A stretch of 64,000 nucleotides of DNA from assembly GCA_030248135.1 (NCBI GenBank), contig JASANC010004302.1, forward strand, positions 22,091 through 86,090, in the 5' to 3' direction. Positions 57,501-64,000 of the stretch are shown here, piece after piece. Each line of letters opens with the position of its first letter. Positions within the stretch are counted from its first letter, which is position 1. The translations under genes and the position numbers were made by a program. Source of the DNA: Theristus sp. LFF4_11 (lineage: Eukaryota; Nematoda; Chromadorea; Monhysterida; Xyalidae). The notes beneath the pieces were generated by a model, which did not search any database, had not been told where the DNA came from, and saw nothing but the letters and a program-made list of their open reading frames with translations.

Positions 57501-60500
57501 TGTTTTGTTAAAGACGTGACGTGACGTGACTCGAGGTGACGTGACGTGACGTGACGTGACGTGAAGTGACGTGACGTGAAGTGACGTGACGTGACTTGAC
57601 TTGACGTGACGTCTACGCATACGTCAATATGGAAAGGGCCTTCAAACTCCCATTTCAGACCCTTCGCATGGTGCTGAGCATGATCCAGTCACTTGACATC
57701 TCGCCAGCTGGTCACCACGTGGCGCTGGTGCACTTCAGCAGCCCCGACCAGCGTACAGCGGTGTTGTTCAACTTGAACGAACGCAACACGTTCGCCGAAG
57801 TGCAGCACGACATTCTGACGTTGAACGTCAGCGGTGTGCTCGGCATTACGGATCTGGACTTGTGAGTGTTTTGTTTTTCCGCGCTTTTTTAAAAATTTCT
57901 GTTTGACAGCGCAGCTAGATAGACGAAAATACCGTATTACCCCCAATAAACCCCCATGGGGGATTAATACGTCAGCGACTTTTAGGGGTGGGGGTTTATT
58001 GGTGGGGGGGATTATTGGTGGGGGGGTTTATTATACAAAAATTTCTAGGGGTGGGGTTTTGTTGAAAAATGGCAAAAATACCTTGCATGACAGGCAAGAA
58101 AGTTGCAGAAACTTCTACTTTTCACAGAGATTTCCTTTTGTAACAGCCTTTTGTAATGAAATTACCATTAACTCATCCATTTGGGGCCTTGGGGGGACTA
58201 ATTTTCCCTATTTTCCTTGTGTTCGCCCGCTGTTGTGGGGGGGGTGTGTTTTTACAGGTTTTTATTAATCCCCCCGGGGGGGGGTTTGGGGGGGGGGTGT
58301 TTTGAACTGGTCGGGGGGTGGGGGTTTATTGGTGGGGGGGGGGGGAGGGATTAATGGTGGGGGGGGGTTTAATGGGGGTAATACGGTAAAAGTTTTTCGT
58401 TTTCAGGGGACTTAGTCTGGCGCTTGCGACACAGTTCCAGAATCCCGTGCAAGATCGTGCGAACGATCCGAACGTGCTCGTATTGTTGGCCGAAGGCTTG
58501 TAAGGATTCTTAAATTGATTAACCCCTTCTTTTGTTTTAATAAACAAGCAGTCAATTGATTCGATGGCCTATCGAGTGGACCTTCAATCAAAAACGGTTT
58601 TAAAGCACATACAAATTGCGCATGATGATTATTGGCGTTTGAATCTGGTTGCGTACCGTTGAACAGAACAACAAGAACAGTGTGACGAGTCAATAATTCA
58701 AAAGCAGTCGAAGCCGATCAACTCAGTTTCTATGAGTTCCCCCTCGAGCGCTTTCGGAGGCGCCAAATTTTGTACACACATAACTTTCGTTCCACAAAGT
58801 ACCATGCCAAAAAAATGGGGGAAAAGAATTCGAGCGCTTTTGAAATCTATAATTTTTCTTCTGAATAAAACCACAATTTTTTTTCGCCGCCCAGTTGGGA
58901 CGACGGAGCGCTGTGCTGTCCGAACCCGATGGCCGTCGCTGCACAGTTGCGTTCGGTTAGCACGATCTATGCGGTCGCCGTTGGGGATCACCCGTTGATG
59001 AGCAATCTGGTCGAAATCACCGGTGATCCGCGGCGTGTCTACGGCCACCAACAGTTCATGGACGCTGTGGACGCCATCCGGCAGCAGCTCGCGAAGCAAT
59101 GCCAACTGTCGACGACGTCTACGACCACGAGCACCACCACAACAACGACCACCACTGTTAGGAACTGAATTTTTGCTAAGCGTAAACTTGTTGGTAATGG
59201 TTTTTGTTTGTGAATATTGCGAGGTTTTTTCAGACTACAACGACAACAACGACTACAACCACAACCACCACCACCACAACAACTTCTACAACTACCACTA
59301 CTACTACAACCACTACCACCACTACCACTACCACTACCACGACGACAACAACCACCACTACAACGACCACTACCACAACCACGACCACGACGTCAACCAC
59401 AACAACCACAACTACAACAACACCAACATCTCTCTGTGAGCACCTTTACAATTCAAAATCAACATTCAACAGTAAATTGACAGGTAAATTCGCATTTATT
59501 TTCTTCTTTTTCAGGCGCCTTAGACGTTGTGTTCATCGTGGAGACGTCGGAACGTATTGGACCGATCATTGCACCTGTAAGACAATCCGTGGCATTGTTT
59601 GACGTCTTTCACCACTGGTTTTGAGAGCCATACTTAAACCAACTGTTTGAGATGCTTTCGAAACCAACGAAAAAATGACAAAAAAAACATTTTAGATCCT
59701 GCAAGCGGTGAAGACGCTGGCGTGCCAGTTGCCTGTCTCGCCGAACGGTCACCACAGCGCGTTGGTTCACTTCTCATCGCCCGACAATCGAACCGGCATT
59801 TTGTACAATTTGATCGGCGCGAACACGTGCACTGATGTGACGAACGCCATCGGGCGGCTGTCGGTGCCGTCGATTCTCGGCATTTGCGATCTCGACCGGT
59901 GCGATGTCGTTTAAACTGTTTTAATTGAACGTTTAAAGCGTTGTGAATTGAGTTTAAACAGTTGATAACGTTTTTATCAATTTTGATTTTTTAACCAGAG
60001 GCCTGCAAGTTGCGCGCGACCGAGCGTTCACGCCGTTCACGGATCGGCCGACTGCTGCGAACGCCGTTGTGCTGTTCGCCGAAGGATTGTGCGTTTCAAC
60101 TATTTTAATTTTTTTAAATATCTTCATTTTTCAAATAGTTTTTCCAGTGTATCTGCTCAATTCGCTCCATTCACAAATCGCAAAAACACTTCCCCGTTTT
60201 CAGCTACGACCAAGGATTCCAGTGTTGTCCGCCGCCGTTTGCCACAGCGGCCTCACTTCGAGCGAAAGCGACGATTTTCGCCGTCGAAGTCGGCGCCCGA
60301 CCAGTGCACGCGAATCTCGTCAACATCACTGGCGGTGACGCCAGTCGTGTGGTGGACATGGCAAATTACGGCCAGATTGTCGACAAACTGACATCACTGT
60401 TGCCGGCGCACTGTGGAGAGTGTGGCTGTCAGTTCCTGGACGCGATATTGGTCGTCGACAGCTCCGAGAGCATCACGGCGGCGAATTTCGAGAAGGTTCC

Positions 60501-63500
60501 GCGATGGTTTTTCGTTTGAAATTTGAAAATAATTGGGGTGAACTTGCTTGGCTTGTGATGTGTGAATTGCAGGGTGGTCCAGGTCAGAATGAAACTGCTG
60601 AATTATTGGTGGTTTATCAAGTTTCTCCCAGGATTATTCTTTTTTTTGTCACTGGGACCTCCGAAGGAGGTGCAGGATTTCATTCGAGAGATCCGTTCTT
60701 TTTTCTTTTGGGTCACGTTTGTCTTGTTCTGAGCATTATGTTCGTGTAAACTACGTTTTGATTTGAACCAAACCAGACACTCATTTCTTACTGTAACTGT
60801 AACTTCTTACTCAAACATGTTTCGCATGTTCTGTTTTTTTTCTGCAGAAAAAAGTGACAAGTTCAAACAAACAGACGTGACATTCAAAAAAAGAACGCTC
60901 ACATCACACGTCATCCCAAACAGGTGAAATCGTTTCTCGTCTCATTCGTCGCGAAATTCCCGATCGCTCCGAGCAACGTTCGTTTCGCGGCCGTGTTTTT
61001 CAACGAGAACGTCCGGAAAACGTGGGCATTCGACGGGTACAAGGATCTCGGCGGTCTGCAAGCGGCCATCCGTGATACGCCGTACACCGTTGGCCGGACG
61101 AATACCAACAGGTGTGATCTTCTATTTTTTTGTCCTTCGAGACTGAACTGCGCGCGTAGATAGGCAAAAAAGTTTCATGCGTTTCGAGAGAATTCAAAAT
61201 TGGCAAGAGTGATGCGAATCCCCTATTTGGGGCCCAGTCATTTGTATGTTGTCTGATAATACTGCATTCATGACTAGAACTGGAGGGGATTAAGACGGTG
61301 TGTGACGTTCACTTTCGGTCTACGTCGCGTTTACGATATTAATTAACGTTATGACGTTCGAAAGAAATAAACGACGTGTCTTCTTGTATAACGTCCCTGA
61401 GAACGCGCATAATGCGGTCGCAACGGGTGCTCCATTGTGTGTCACTTTCTGTTATCTTTGTTTCAGTCGAAACAATTACGAAACAACAGGACGCTATTTT
61501 TTCAAAATATTGCGCTAAAATATTTTTAAACCTTTTTCCAGCGCGTTCCTGCGAGCTCGCACGTATCTGGACGAGCGCCGGCCGAACGTGCCGACGGCGA
61601 TGATTCTGATCTCGGATGGCCGGTGAGTGGCGCTAAAAAAAGTTGATTTGCTATTTTTTTTGAAAGTCAATGGATAAAATGTTGAATTTACATGTGTCAG
61701 ACAAAAGAAATCGTCAAACTCTTCATCAAACTAGGGACATTTGAAGTGCGAAGAACCTTATATCCAAGCGTTTACGGTAATATCCATTGAATCTTGCTTA
61801 GTCATACGGCTGGTGGCGACCCAGTGCCAACGGCGGCTGCGATTCGTCACGATTTTGGCACCAGAATTCTGGCAGTTGGTGTGCCGGGAATCAACGGCTT
61901 TTTGAAGCCAGTGGATCTCGCTGAGTTGCAGGGTAAGCGAGGAAGGAGTGACCGACTTTGTGAAATAACAAACGGAAGACCTGCAAACCAACTTTAAAAT
62001 ATAAGCAGTCAGCTGATTGGTTGATGGTCACGTGAGGCATGCTTTCTGTACAGGCATTGCTGTGGATGCGGAGTTTTGCCTGCACAGTAAGCATGTATCA
62101 CGTGACCACTACCAGATCAGCTGATTGCCTACATTTTAGAGTTCGACTGTAAAGCTGCATTCAAAGCTTAAAAAATATTCAGCTATCACCGGAGACTCGT
62201 CACTGGTGTTCAACGTGCAGTACATCGAAGACCTTCCTAGCGTCGCTGACCCGCTGTACAAAAAGTTGCCTTGTTACGATAGTTGTTTATCAACTTCGGT
62301 AAGTACTTTTTTTTGTCTGTTCAAAGGTTGCTTCTCATTGTAACATATTGGAGACTCCGATAGAAAGTGTTTTCGATAACAGAGTTCCACAACAACAACC
62401 ACAACCACAACCACAACAACACCAACCACGACTACCACAACTAGTACAACTACGACAACGACTACAACGACTACAACCACAACAACTACTACAACTACGA
62501 CAACTACTACAACTACGACAACTACTACAACTACGACAACTACTACAACTACTACAACTACTACAACTACGACAACTACTACAACTACTACAACTAGTAC
62601 GACTACAACAACTACGACAACAACCACCACAACCACAACAACCACAACCCCAACGACAACGACAACAACTACACCCACAACAACAACAACAACAACAACA
62701 ACAACCACAACCCCAACGACAACGACAACAACTACAACCACAACGACAACAACTACGACAACTACCACAACTACCACAACTACCACAACTACAACGACCA
62801 CGACTACTACTACAACAACCACGACCACGACTACAACCACAACGACGACCACAACCACAAAGACAACAAGACGGGGGGGGAAAGGTTAAGGAAAAAATTT
62901 TTTTGGGGGGGGGGGGGAGGGGAGGGAGGAAAAAGGGGGGGGTGGGGGGGGGGGCGGGGGGTCGCGAATACAACATCGGTCAAAGTCACGTTCGCGTTGC
63001 GATGATTGTGTACAATGAAGTCATTCAGGTCGATTTACAATTGCCAAAACAATGCATCTCACTGAAGTTTATGCAAATTTAAGAAGAAAAAATTGTCAAC
63101 CGCCAAGGACCAAGGTTCATTTGACGTCCGATCAACACACGGATCTTCAGTCGTTAGAGAACGCTATCACCGCGATTCCATATACCGTTGGGCGAACTGA
63201 CACGAAACTGTACGTTAAGAGCGCATTTTTTCACGTCTTTCTTTGGTTCCAATTAACAGTTTCAAACCGTTTTTGGCTTTGATTCAATGATTTCAAAATG
63301 TTCGTTTGAAAATGTAAGCACATCAAATTTGTTCGGTTTTCTTCCAGTGCTCTCGACACGGCGTTGTCCATGATATCCGTTGACCAACGCCCAACATACA
63401 AGGCGCTCATATTTTTCTCGGATTGCAGCTGTGAAATTTTTTGATTCGACAATTCAAAAAGCATAAAAAAACAAAGACATATAATCAAACAGCGAACATA

Positions 63501-64000
63501 TTTTTCGTGACGTTTCGTGGTTTTTACCATTGACTATTCTTGGCTTAATAACTCGGATAGTTCTAGGATCACTTTCTGAGGTTCTCTGCAACTCAATGCG
63601 TTCACAGACATGAAAAGAAAACCAGTTTCAATCTTTATATGGCAATCCAAAAGCTGTATTTGTGACCCGGTCGTGTATTTAGCGTACTCGGGCCACTTCA
63701 CAAATTCCGCATGAAACTGCTCACCAATCTGTATGCGCGCATTGAGTTTCGCAATCAAAACCACGGAAAATAAATTTGTACACAACATGGGCGGTGACCC
63801 GTGCGCAACGGCGGCGGTGCTACGCGAATTGCAATTTCACGTGCGGGTGATTGCACTTGGCATTTTCGGCATCAACGGTGCACTGAAAGCGACAGACATT
63901 GACGAACTGACGTGCATTGCGGCAGTCGGGCATATGTGATCAATCTGGCGTCGATTTCCGAGCTTCCGACGCAGGCTCCCGCAGTGACCGCTCGGATGCC
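36230..64000 (+). CDS. Giant membrane-anchored multi-VWA/EGF/Thr-rich protein (3'-incomplete)
   Basis: Exons in phase: 36230-36518, 37467-37646, 38168-38359, 38844-39085, 39534-39656, 39954-40125, 40571-40674, 41197-41405, 41883-41972, 42364-42602, 43040-43120, 43358-43452, 43713-43797, 43901-44091, 44584-44650, 44904-45062, 45870-45946, 46282-46469, 46591-46677, 48689-48927, 49349-49410, 50072-50274, 50553-50642, 50944-51230, 51610-51683, 51798-51985, 52290-52376, 52547-52667, 52873-52987, 53066-53127, 53534-53736, 53996-54085, 54382-54523, 54887-55025, 55698-55956, 56220-56303, 56723-56958, 57378-57439, 57659-57861, 58407-58499, 58895-59156, 59234-59435, 59515-59576, 59696-59898, 59999-60088, 60204-60495, 60924-61111, 61542-61622, 61802-61932, 62183-62298, 62383-about 62876. 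This is more than 2,500 residues: cytoplasmic N-terminus with one membrane span (about 65-85), EGF pair, VWA, further EGFs, then about ten VWA units with Thr-rich linkers. An adhesive surface or matrix role is inferred, as for nematode hemicentin-like VWA/EGF proteins. The part after 62876 is disrupted. Confidence 0.85.
36550..36708. repeat. TGTCCG hairpin element, copy 1
   Basis: Begins AAAAAGTGTCCGAACAGGTG and continues with repeated GTGTCCG boxes; the right half has the complementary CGGACA boxes (GGCGGACAGACACACCGGAC). Lies in the first intron of the VWA gene. Related copies: 37103, 39325 (partial), 40160, 40970, 41650, 43478. Confidence 0.6.
37103..37287. repeat. TGTCCG hairpin element, copy 2
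   Basis: TGTCCGAACAAGTGTCC at the left and GGACACCTGTTTGGACA at the right are inverted repeats. It shares the first VWA-gene intron with copy 1. Confidence 0.7.
37467..37646 (+). other. EGF-like pair (first)
   Basis: One exon encodes two EGF-like units: CQNGAVLLPTGRCHC..GGPDC and CLNSGYYDTSTGRCRC..WAGDHC. Phase 1 on both sides, the usual symmetry for shuffled EGF exons. Confidence 0.85.
38401..38559 (-). repeat. tRNA-derived SINE, copy 1 (first family)
   Basis: On the minus strand a 71-base tRNA-like head (38552-38482) has a 7-bp acceptor stem (ACCCTCG with CGAGGGT), an A-box-like TGGCCTTATGGTAGCG and a T arm CGGGG-GATCGAG-CCCCG. The anticodon arm has only a 6-base loop and the D stem is poor, so a functional tRNA is unlikely. 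A body follows (CTCGACGGCGTTCTCCACGC, TTTTCTGGGCTAGCCCTGGC). The second copy is at 44341. Confidence 0.75.
39325..39375. repeat. TGTCCG hairpin element, partial copy
   Basis: TGTCCCGGTGTCCTGTCCGC and GGGTGTCTCGCTCCTGTGGT correspond to one arm of the family. It lies in the intron 39086-39533 of the VWA gene. Confidence 0.45.
40160..40305. repeat. TGTCCG hairpin element near an exon end
   Basis: TGTCCGAATGTGGTGTCCGG begins 35 bases after the chosen exon end at 40125. The right end shows GGGACACCACTTTGGACA. If a later donor is used, the element would supply the splice site itself. Confidence 0.55.
40970..41140. repeat. TGTCCG hairpin element, copy 4
   Basis: AAAAAAGGTGTCCGAACAGG at the left and GCATCGGACACTTTTTT at the right pair as inverted ends, with GGGTGTTTCGCG and CCGGACATCCGGGCGGACA inside. 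It lies in the intron 40675-41196. Confidence 0.75.
41650..41812. repeat. TGTCCG hairpin element, copy 5
   Basis: AAAAGGTGTCCGAAAAAGTG at the left is mirrored by CACTTGTTCGGATACCTTTT at the right. About 163 bp in the intron 41406-41882. Confidence 0.75.
42052..42255. mobile_element. Family D MITE in a VWA-gene intron
   Basis: The left end AAACCTGTCACTTTCTCGCA and the right end TGCGACCAAAGTGACAGGTTT form inverted termini of about 21-30 bp; GAGC..GAAACTTTG matches the E78 intron copy at 25410. Another partial copy lies near 60811-60870. Confidence 0.8.
42715..42800. mobile_element. Family A palindromic MITE in a VWA-gene intron
   Basis: GTGCATTCATGAATAAGTAT and ATACTGCTTCATGAATGCC arms, with CAGCTGCGCGTCACTAA in the middle. 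Same family as 5969, 33066 and 49983. Confidence 0.85.
43478..43613. repeat. TGTCCG hairpin element, copy 6
   Basis: AAAAGGTGTCCAAACCCGTG at the left; GGACACCGGTCACCTTTTTC and CGGACACCGGACACCTTT at the right. It fills most of the 260-base intron 43453-43712. Confidence 0.65.
44341..44470 (-). repeat. tRNA-derived SINE, copy 2 (first family)
   Basis: Shares the body (GGCGTTCTGTACGCTTTTCT, GGGTTAGCCCTGGCT) and the B-box region (GGGGATCGAGCCCCGCCG) with the copy at 38401. The A-box half of the head is lost or diverged. It lies in the intron 44092-44583 of the same gene and in the same orientation. Confidence 0.7.
45168..45619. mobile_element. Family C poly-C MITE in a VWA-gene intron
   Basis: A 452-bp copy with termini CCGTATTACCTCTATTAAAC / GTTTATTAGAGGTAATACGG and TA on both sides. 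The core matches the E78-intron copy through the CTTCCTTCCTGCCATGG motif. Confidence 0.93.
45870..48927 (+). other. VWA unit a1 (intact MIDAS)
   Basis: Exons 45870-45946, 46282-46469, 46591-46677 and 48689-48927. DLVIVLDSSQSIG gives the DxSxS metal motif; TNTAL carries the MIDAS Thr and LFSDGR the Asp. The back half, GADPVPIATDIRIRLG and VGVPGVNGFLRPID, is shared by all type a units. The intron before the last exon is 2 kb because of the foldback element. Confidence 0.88.
46784..48618. mobile_element. Foldback-type element: two opposed arms of a 15-bp tandem repeat
   Basis: Left arm 46784-47936 is about 75-80 copies of GCGCGGACATTTCCC with variants (GCACCGG, 13-bp GCGGACATTTCCC). Right arm 48058-48618 is about 37 copies of the reverse complement. 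The unique centre is about 120 bases (47937-48057). Long inverted arms made of short tandem repeats around a small centre are the layout of FB/Galileo-type foldback transposons; no transposase is present. It sits in an intron of the VWA gene. The many 200-430-codon ORFs here are artefacts of the repeat. Confidence 0.8.
49040..49194. mobile_element. Family B MITE in a VWA-gene intron
   Basis: CATATCCAACTATCTGATTG / CAATCAGCTAGTTGGATATG form long inverted arms, and GCATGGATTCTGTGCA / TGCACAGAGAATGCATGC a second pair. Outer ends read CAACTC and GAGTTAGACTGTA. Confidence 0.85.
49349..51230 (+). other. VWA unit b1 with Thr-rich linker
   Basis: Exons 49349-49410, 50072-50274, 50553-50642 and 50944-51230. 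NADVVFIVETSERVQP replaces the MIDAS DxSxS by ExSxR. Then HHIALVHFSSPDQRTGVLF, SLGITDLDL, YAIIIAEG, CCPSPFGSA and FAISVGPQPML. The last exon runs into a Thr/Ser linker (TATTTSTSLATTTSTPM). Confidence 0.88.
49983..50056. mobile_element. Family A palindromic MITE abutting a splice acceptor
   Basis: GGGCATTCATGAATTAGTAT and ATACTGCTTCATGAATGC arms around GCGTAGCACAGCTACGC. It ends only 15 bases before the acceptor CATTGCAG of the exon starting at 50072. Confidence 0.9.
51610..52987 (+). other. VWA unit a2 (intact MIDAS)
   Basis: Exons 51610-51683, 51798-51985, 52290-52376, 52547-52667 and 52873-52987. Metal motif DSSES, Thr in QTNTGL, Asp in YFSDGR. Back half: GTDPVPIAAQIKSRY, SIGVPGINGWLKPID and GDGYVFNVTEYSHLPD. 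It has one intron more than a1 in the back half (after PIDYA). Confidence 0.9.
53066..55025 (+). other. VWA unit b2 with Thr-rich linker
   Basis: Exons 53066-53127, 53534-53736, 53996-54085, 54382-54523 and 54887-55025. GDIVFVVETSERIGPII, HVALVHFSSPNSKTGALF, MGITDLDL, FVILLAEG, CCPSPVG, VYAVEVGPQPD, ending in a linker such as TTTSTPTTSTSTP. It has an extra intron after TGNAAN compared with b1. Confidence 0.88.
54779..54881. repeat. Duplicated 42-bp acceptor-region sequence
   Basis: The phrase CTTGAACCTTTCCAACTTCA-CACTTTCTAAACATTCATG occurs at 54779 and again at 54839, 60 bases apart. The second copy ends in the functional acceptor TTCACAG; the first ends in TGCAAAAG and is not used in the model. 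Confidence 0.9.
55698..56958 (+). other. VWA unit a3, one intron absent
   Basis: Exons 55698-55956, 56220-56303 and 56723-56958. LLIILDGSESIT, ETNTGA and YFSDGR keep all three MIDAS elements. The intron that splits every other type a unit between the first helix residues and the VKxF segment is missing (FEQ and VRQF are contiguous), as is the back-half intron of a2. The end CPLEC is completed across the next intron. Confidence 0.9.
57513..57612. repeat. GACGT pentamer repeat in a VWA-gene intron
   Basis: About 18 near-tandem copies of GACGT/GAAGT/GACTT in the intron 57440-57658. Confidence 0.9.
57932..58386. mobile_element. Family C poly-C MITE in a VWA-gene intron
   Basis: TA-CCGTATTACCCCCAATAAAC at the left and TTTAATGGGGGTAATACGG-TA at the right. 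Same core as the other copies but inverted relative to them. It ends 20 bases before the exon at 58407. Confidence 0.92.
59515..60420 (+). other. VWA unit b4 (fused to a4 without linker)
   Basis: Exons 59515-59576, 59696-59898, 59999-60088 and the first part of 60204-60495. LDVVFIVETSERIGPIIAP, HHSALVHFSSPDNRTGILY, LGICDLDR, AVVLFAEG, CCPPPFATA and FAVEVGARPVH. Unlike b1-b3 it has no Thr linker; AHCGECGCQFLDAIL runs straight into unit a4 within one exon. Confidence 0.88.
60421..62298 (+). other. VWA unit a4 (intact MIDAS)
   Basis: The second part of exon 60204-60495, then 60924-61111, 61542-61622, 61802-61932 and 62183-62298. AILVVDSSESIT, RTNTN and LISDGR keep the metal site. Back half: GGDPVPTAAAIRHDFG, VGVPGINGFLKPVD, DSSLVFNVQYIEDLP. 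It ends CYDSCLSTS and continues into the Thr tract. Confidence 0.9.
61989..62150. mobile_element. Family B MITE in a VWA-gene intron
   Basis: Arms AGTCAGCTGATTGG and CAGATCAGCTGATTGCC, outer end TAGAGTTCGACTGT, internal GGCATGCTTTCTGTACAGGC paired with GCCTGCACAGTAAGCATG. It occupies most of the 250-base intron 61933-62182. Confidence 0.85.
62383..62876 (+). other. Thr tract of about 160 residues
   Basis: In phase with the preceding exon (STS|SSTTTT). Nearly every codon is ACN, with a few Pro and Ser, ending KTTRR before poly-G. It is encoded by imperfect ACTACA/ACAACC repeats and by length the longest linker in the protein. A mucin-like stalk is inferred. Confidence 0.85.
62868..62966. repeat. 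Poly-G tract where a VWA exon is expected
   Basis: Runs of G broken by AAAGGTTAAGGAAAAAATTTT-type islands follow the Thr tract directly. By comparison with the other units, an acceptor and the MIDAS-bearing exon should occur here. It may be a damaged poly-G element or an assembly fault. Confidence 0.6.
62967..64000 (+). pseudogene. VWA unit a5, incomplete and disrupted
   Basis: Recognisable type a segments remain: YNIGQSHVRVAMIVYNEV (to 63028), VHLTSDQHTDLQ..PYTVGRTDTKL (63115-63209), LDTALSMISVDQRP..ALIFFSD (63347-about 63417) and GGDPCATAAVLRELQFH..IFGINGALKATDIDEL (63786-63924). Faults compared with a1-a4: the DxSxS exon is absent behind poly-G; FSDGR and its donor are replaced by FSDCS; the back-half acceptor AG reads GT (TTTGTACACAAC); and the frame shifts near 63930, after which YVINLASISELP reads in another frame. 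It is either a decaying module or sequence error at the window edge. Confidence 0.7.

Larger units (their letters stand above)
57378..59435 (+). other. VWA unit b3 with long Thr tract
   Basis: Exons 57378-57439, 57659-57861, 58407-58499, 58895-59156 and 59234-59435. GDIVFVVETSERLGP, HHVALVHFSSPDQRTAVLF, LGITDLDL, VLVLLAEG, CCPNPMAV and YAVAVGDHPLM. The tail is almost pure Thr, about 85 residues over two exons, interrupted by an intron. Heavy O-glycosylation is inferred. Confidence 0.88.

Noticed and set aside
62274..62976. Poly-Val (minus) and Cys/Ser-rich (minus) ORFs
   Set aside because: They are reverse-strand and out-of-frame shadows of the Thr tract, which is in phase with the VWA gene on the plus strand.

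Overview
The window is nuclear DNA of an invertebrate animal. Genes are broken into many short exons by AT-rich GT-AG introns, acceptors usually read TTTTCAG, and repeats are abundant. The gene content (an E78/NR1E ecdysone-type nuclear receptor, an astacin protease, a MADF-BESS regulator, and a giant VWA/EGF/Thr-rich protein) points to an ecdysozoan, most likely a nematode-like animal. The species cannot be fixed from sequence alone.

Layout. 1-1.3 kb: a ~356-bp satellite that flips orientation near base 600. 5.2-8.3 kb (minus): a complete seven-exon endonuclease G gene. 9.8-13.3 kb (minus): a MADF-domain gene with two possible 3' ends, each with a BESS or BESS-like tail. 15.9-26.8 kb (minus): a complete eleven-exon E78 receptor of about 1,010 residues; its fourth intron carries a small LTR element with its own ORF, itself interrupted by a mariner-type MITE. 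31.2-34.4 kb (minus): a complete seven-exon secreted astacin. 36.2 kb to the right edge (plus): one very large gene with an N-terminal membrane anchor, EGF pairs, and a chain of VWA domains of two alternating types joined by Thr-rich linkers. Its last module, at the right edge, has lost splice sites and frame. Exon models were built by hand and required phase agreement at every junction.

The receptor and the MADF-BESS protein should be nuclear, EndoG mitochondrial, and the astacin and VWA protein extracellular or cell-surface. Astacin and VWA genes are divergent, with 1.8 kb between their start codons. No operon-like arrangement is evident.

The noncoding part is rich in short nonautonomous elements: palindromic MITEs, TA-flanked poly-C MITEs, two tRNA-derived SINE-like families, a TGTCCG hairpin family restricted in this window to introns of the VWA gene, and a foldback-type inverted repeat built of hundreds of bases of a 15-bp tandem unit. 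The best candidates for something undescribed are the LTR element with an unknown ORF, the two-type VWA array with its decaying terminal module, the TGTCCG hairpin family, and the foldback element.
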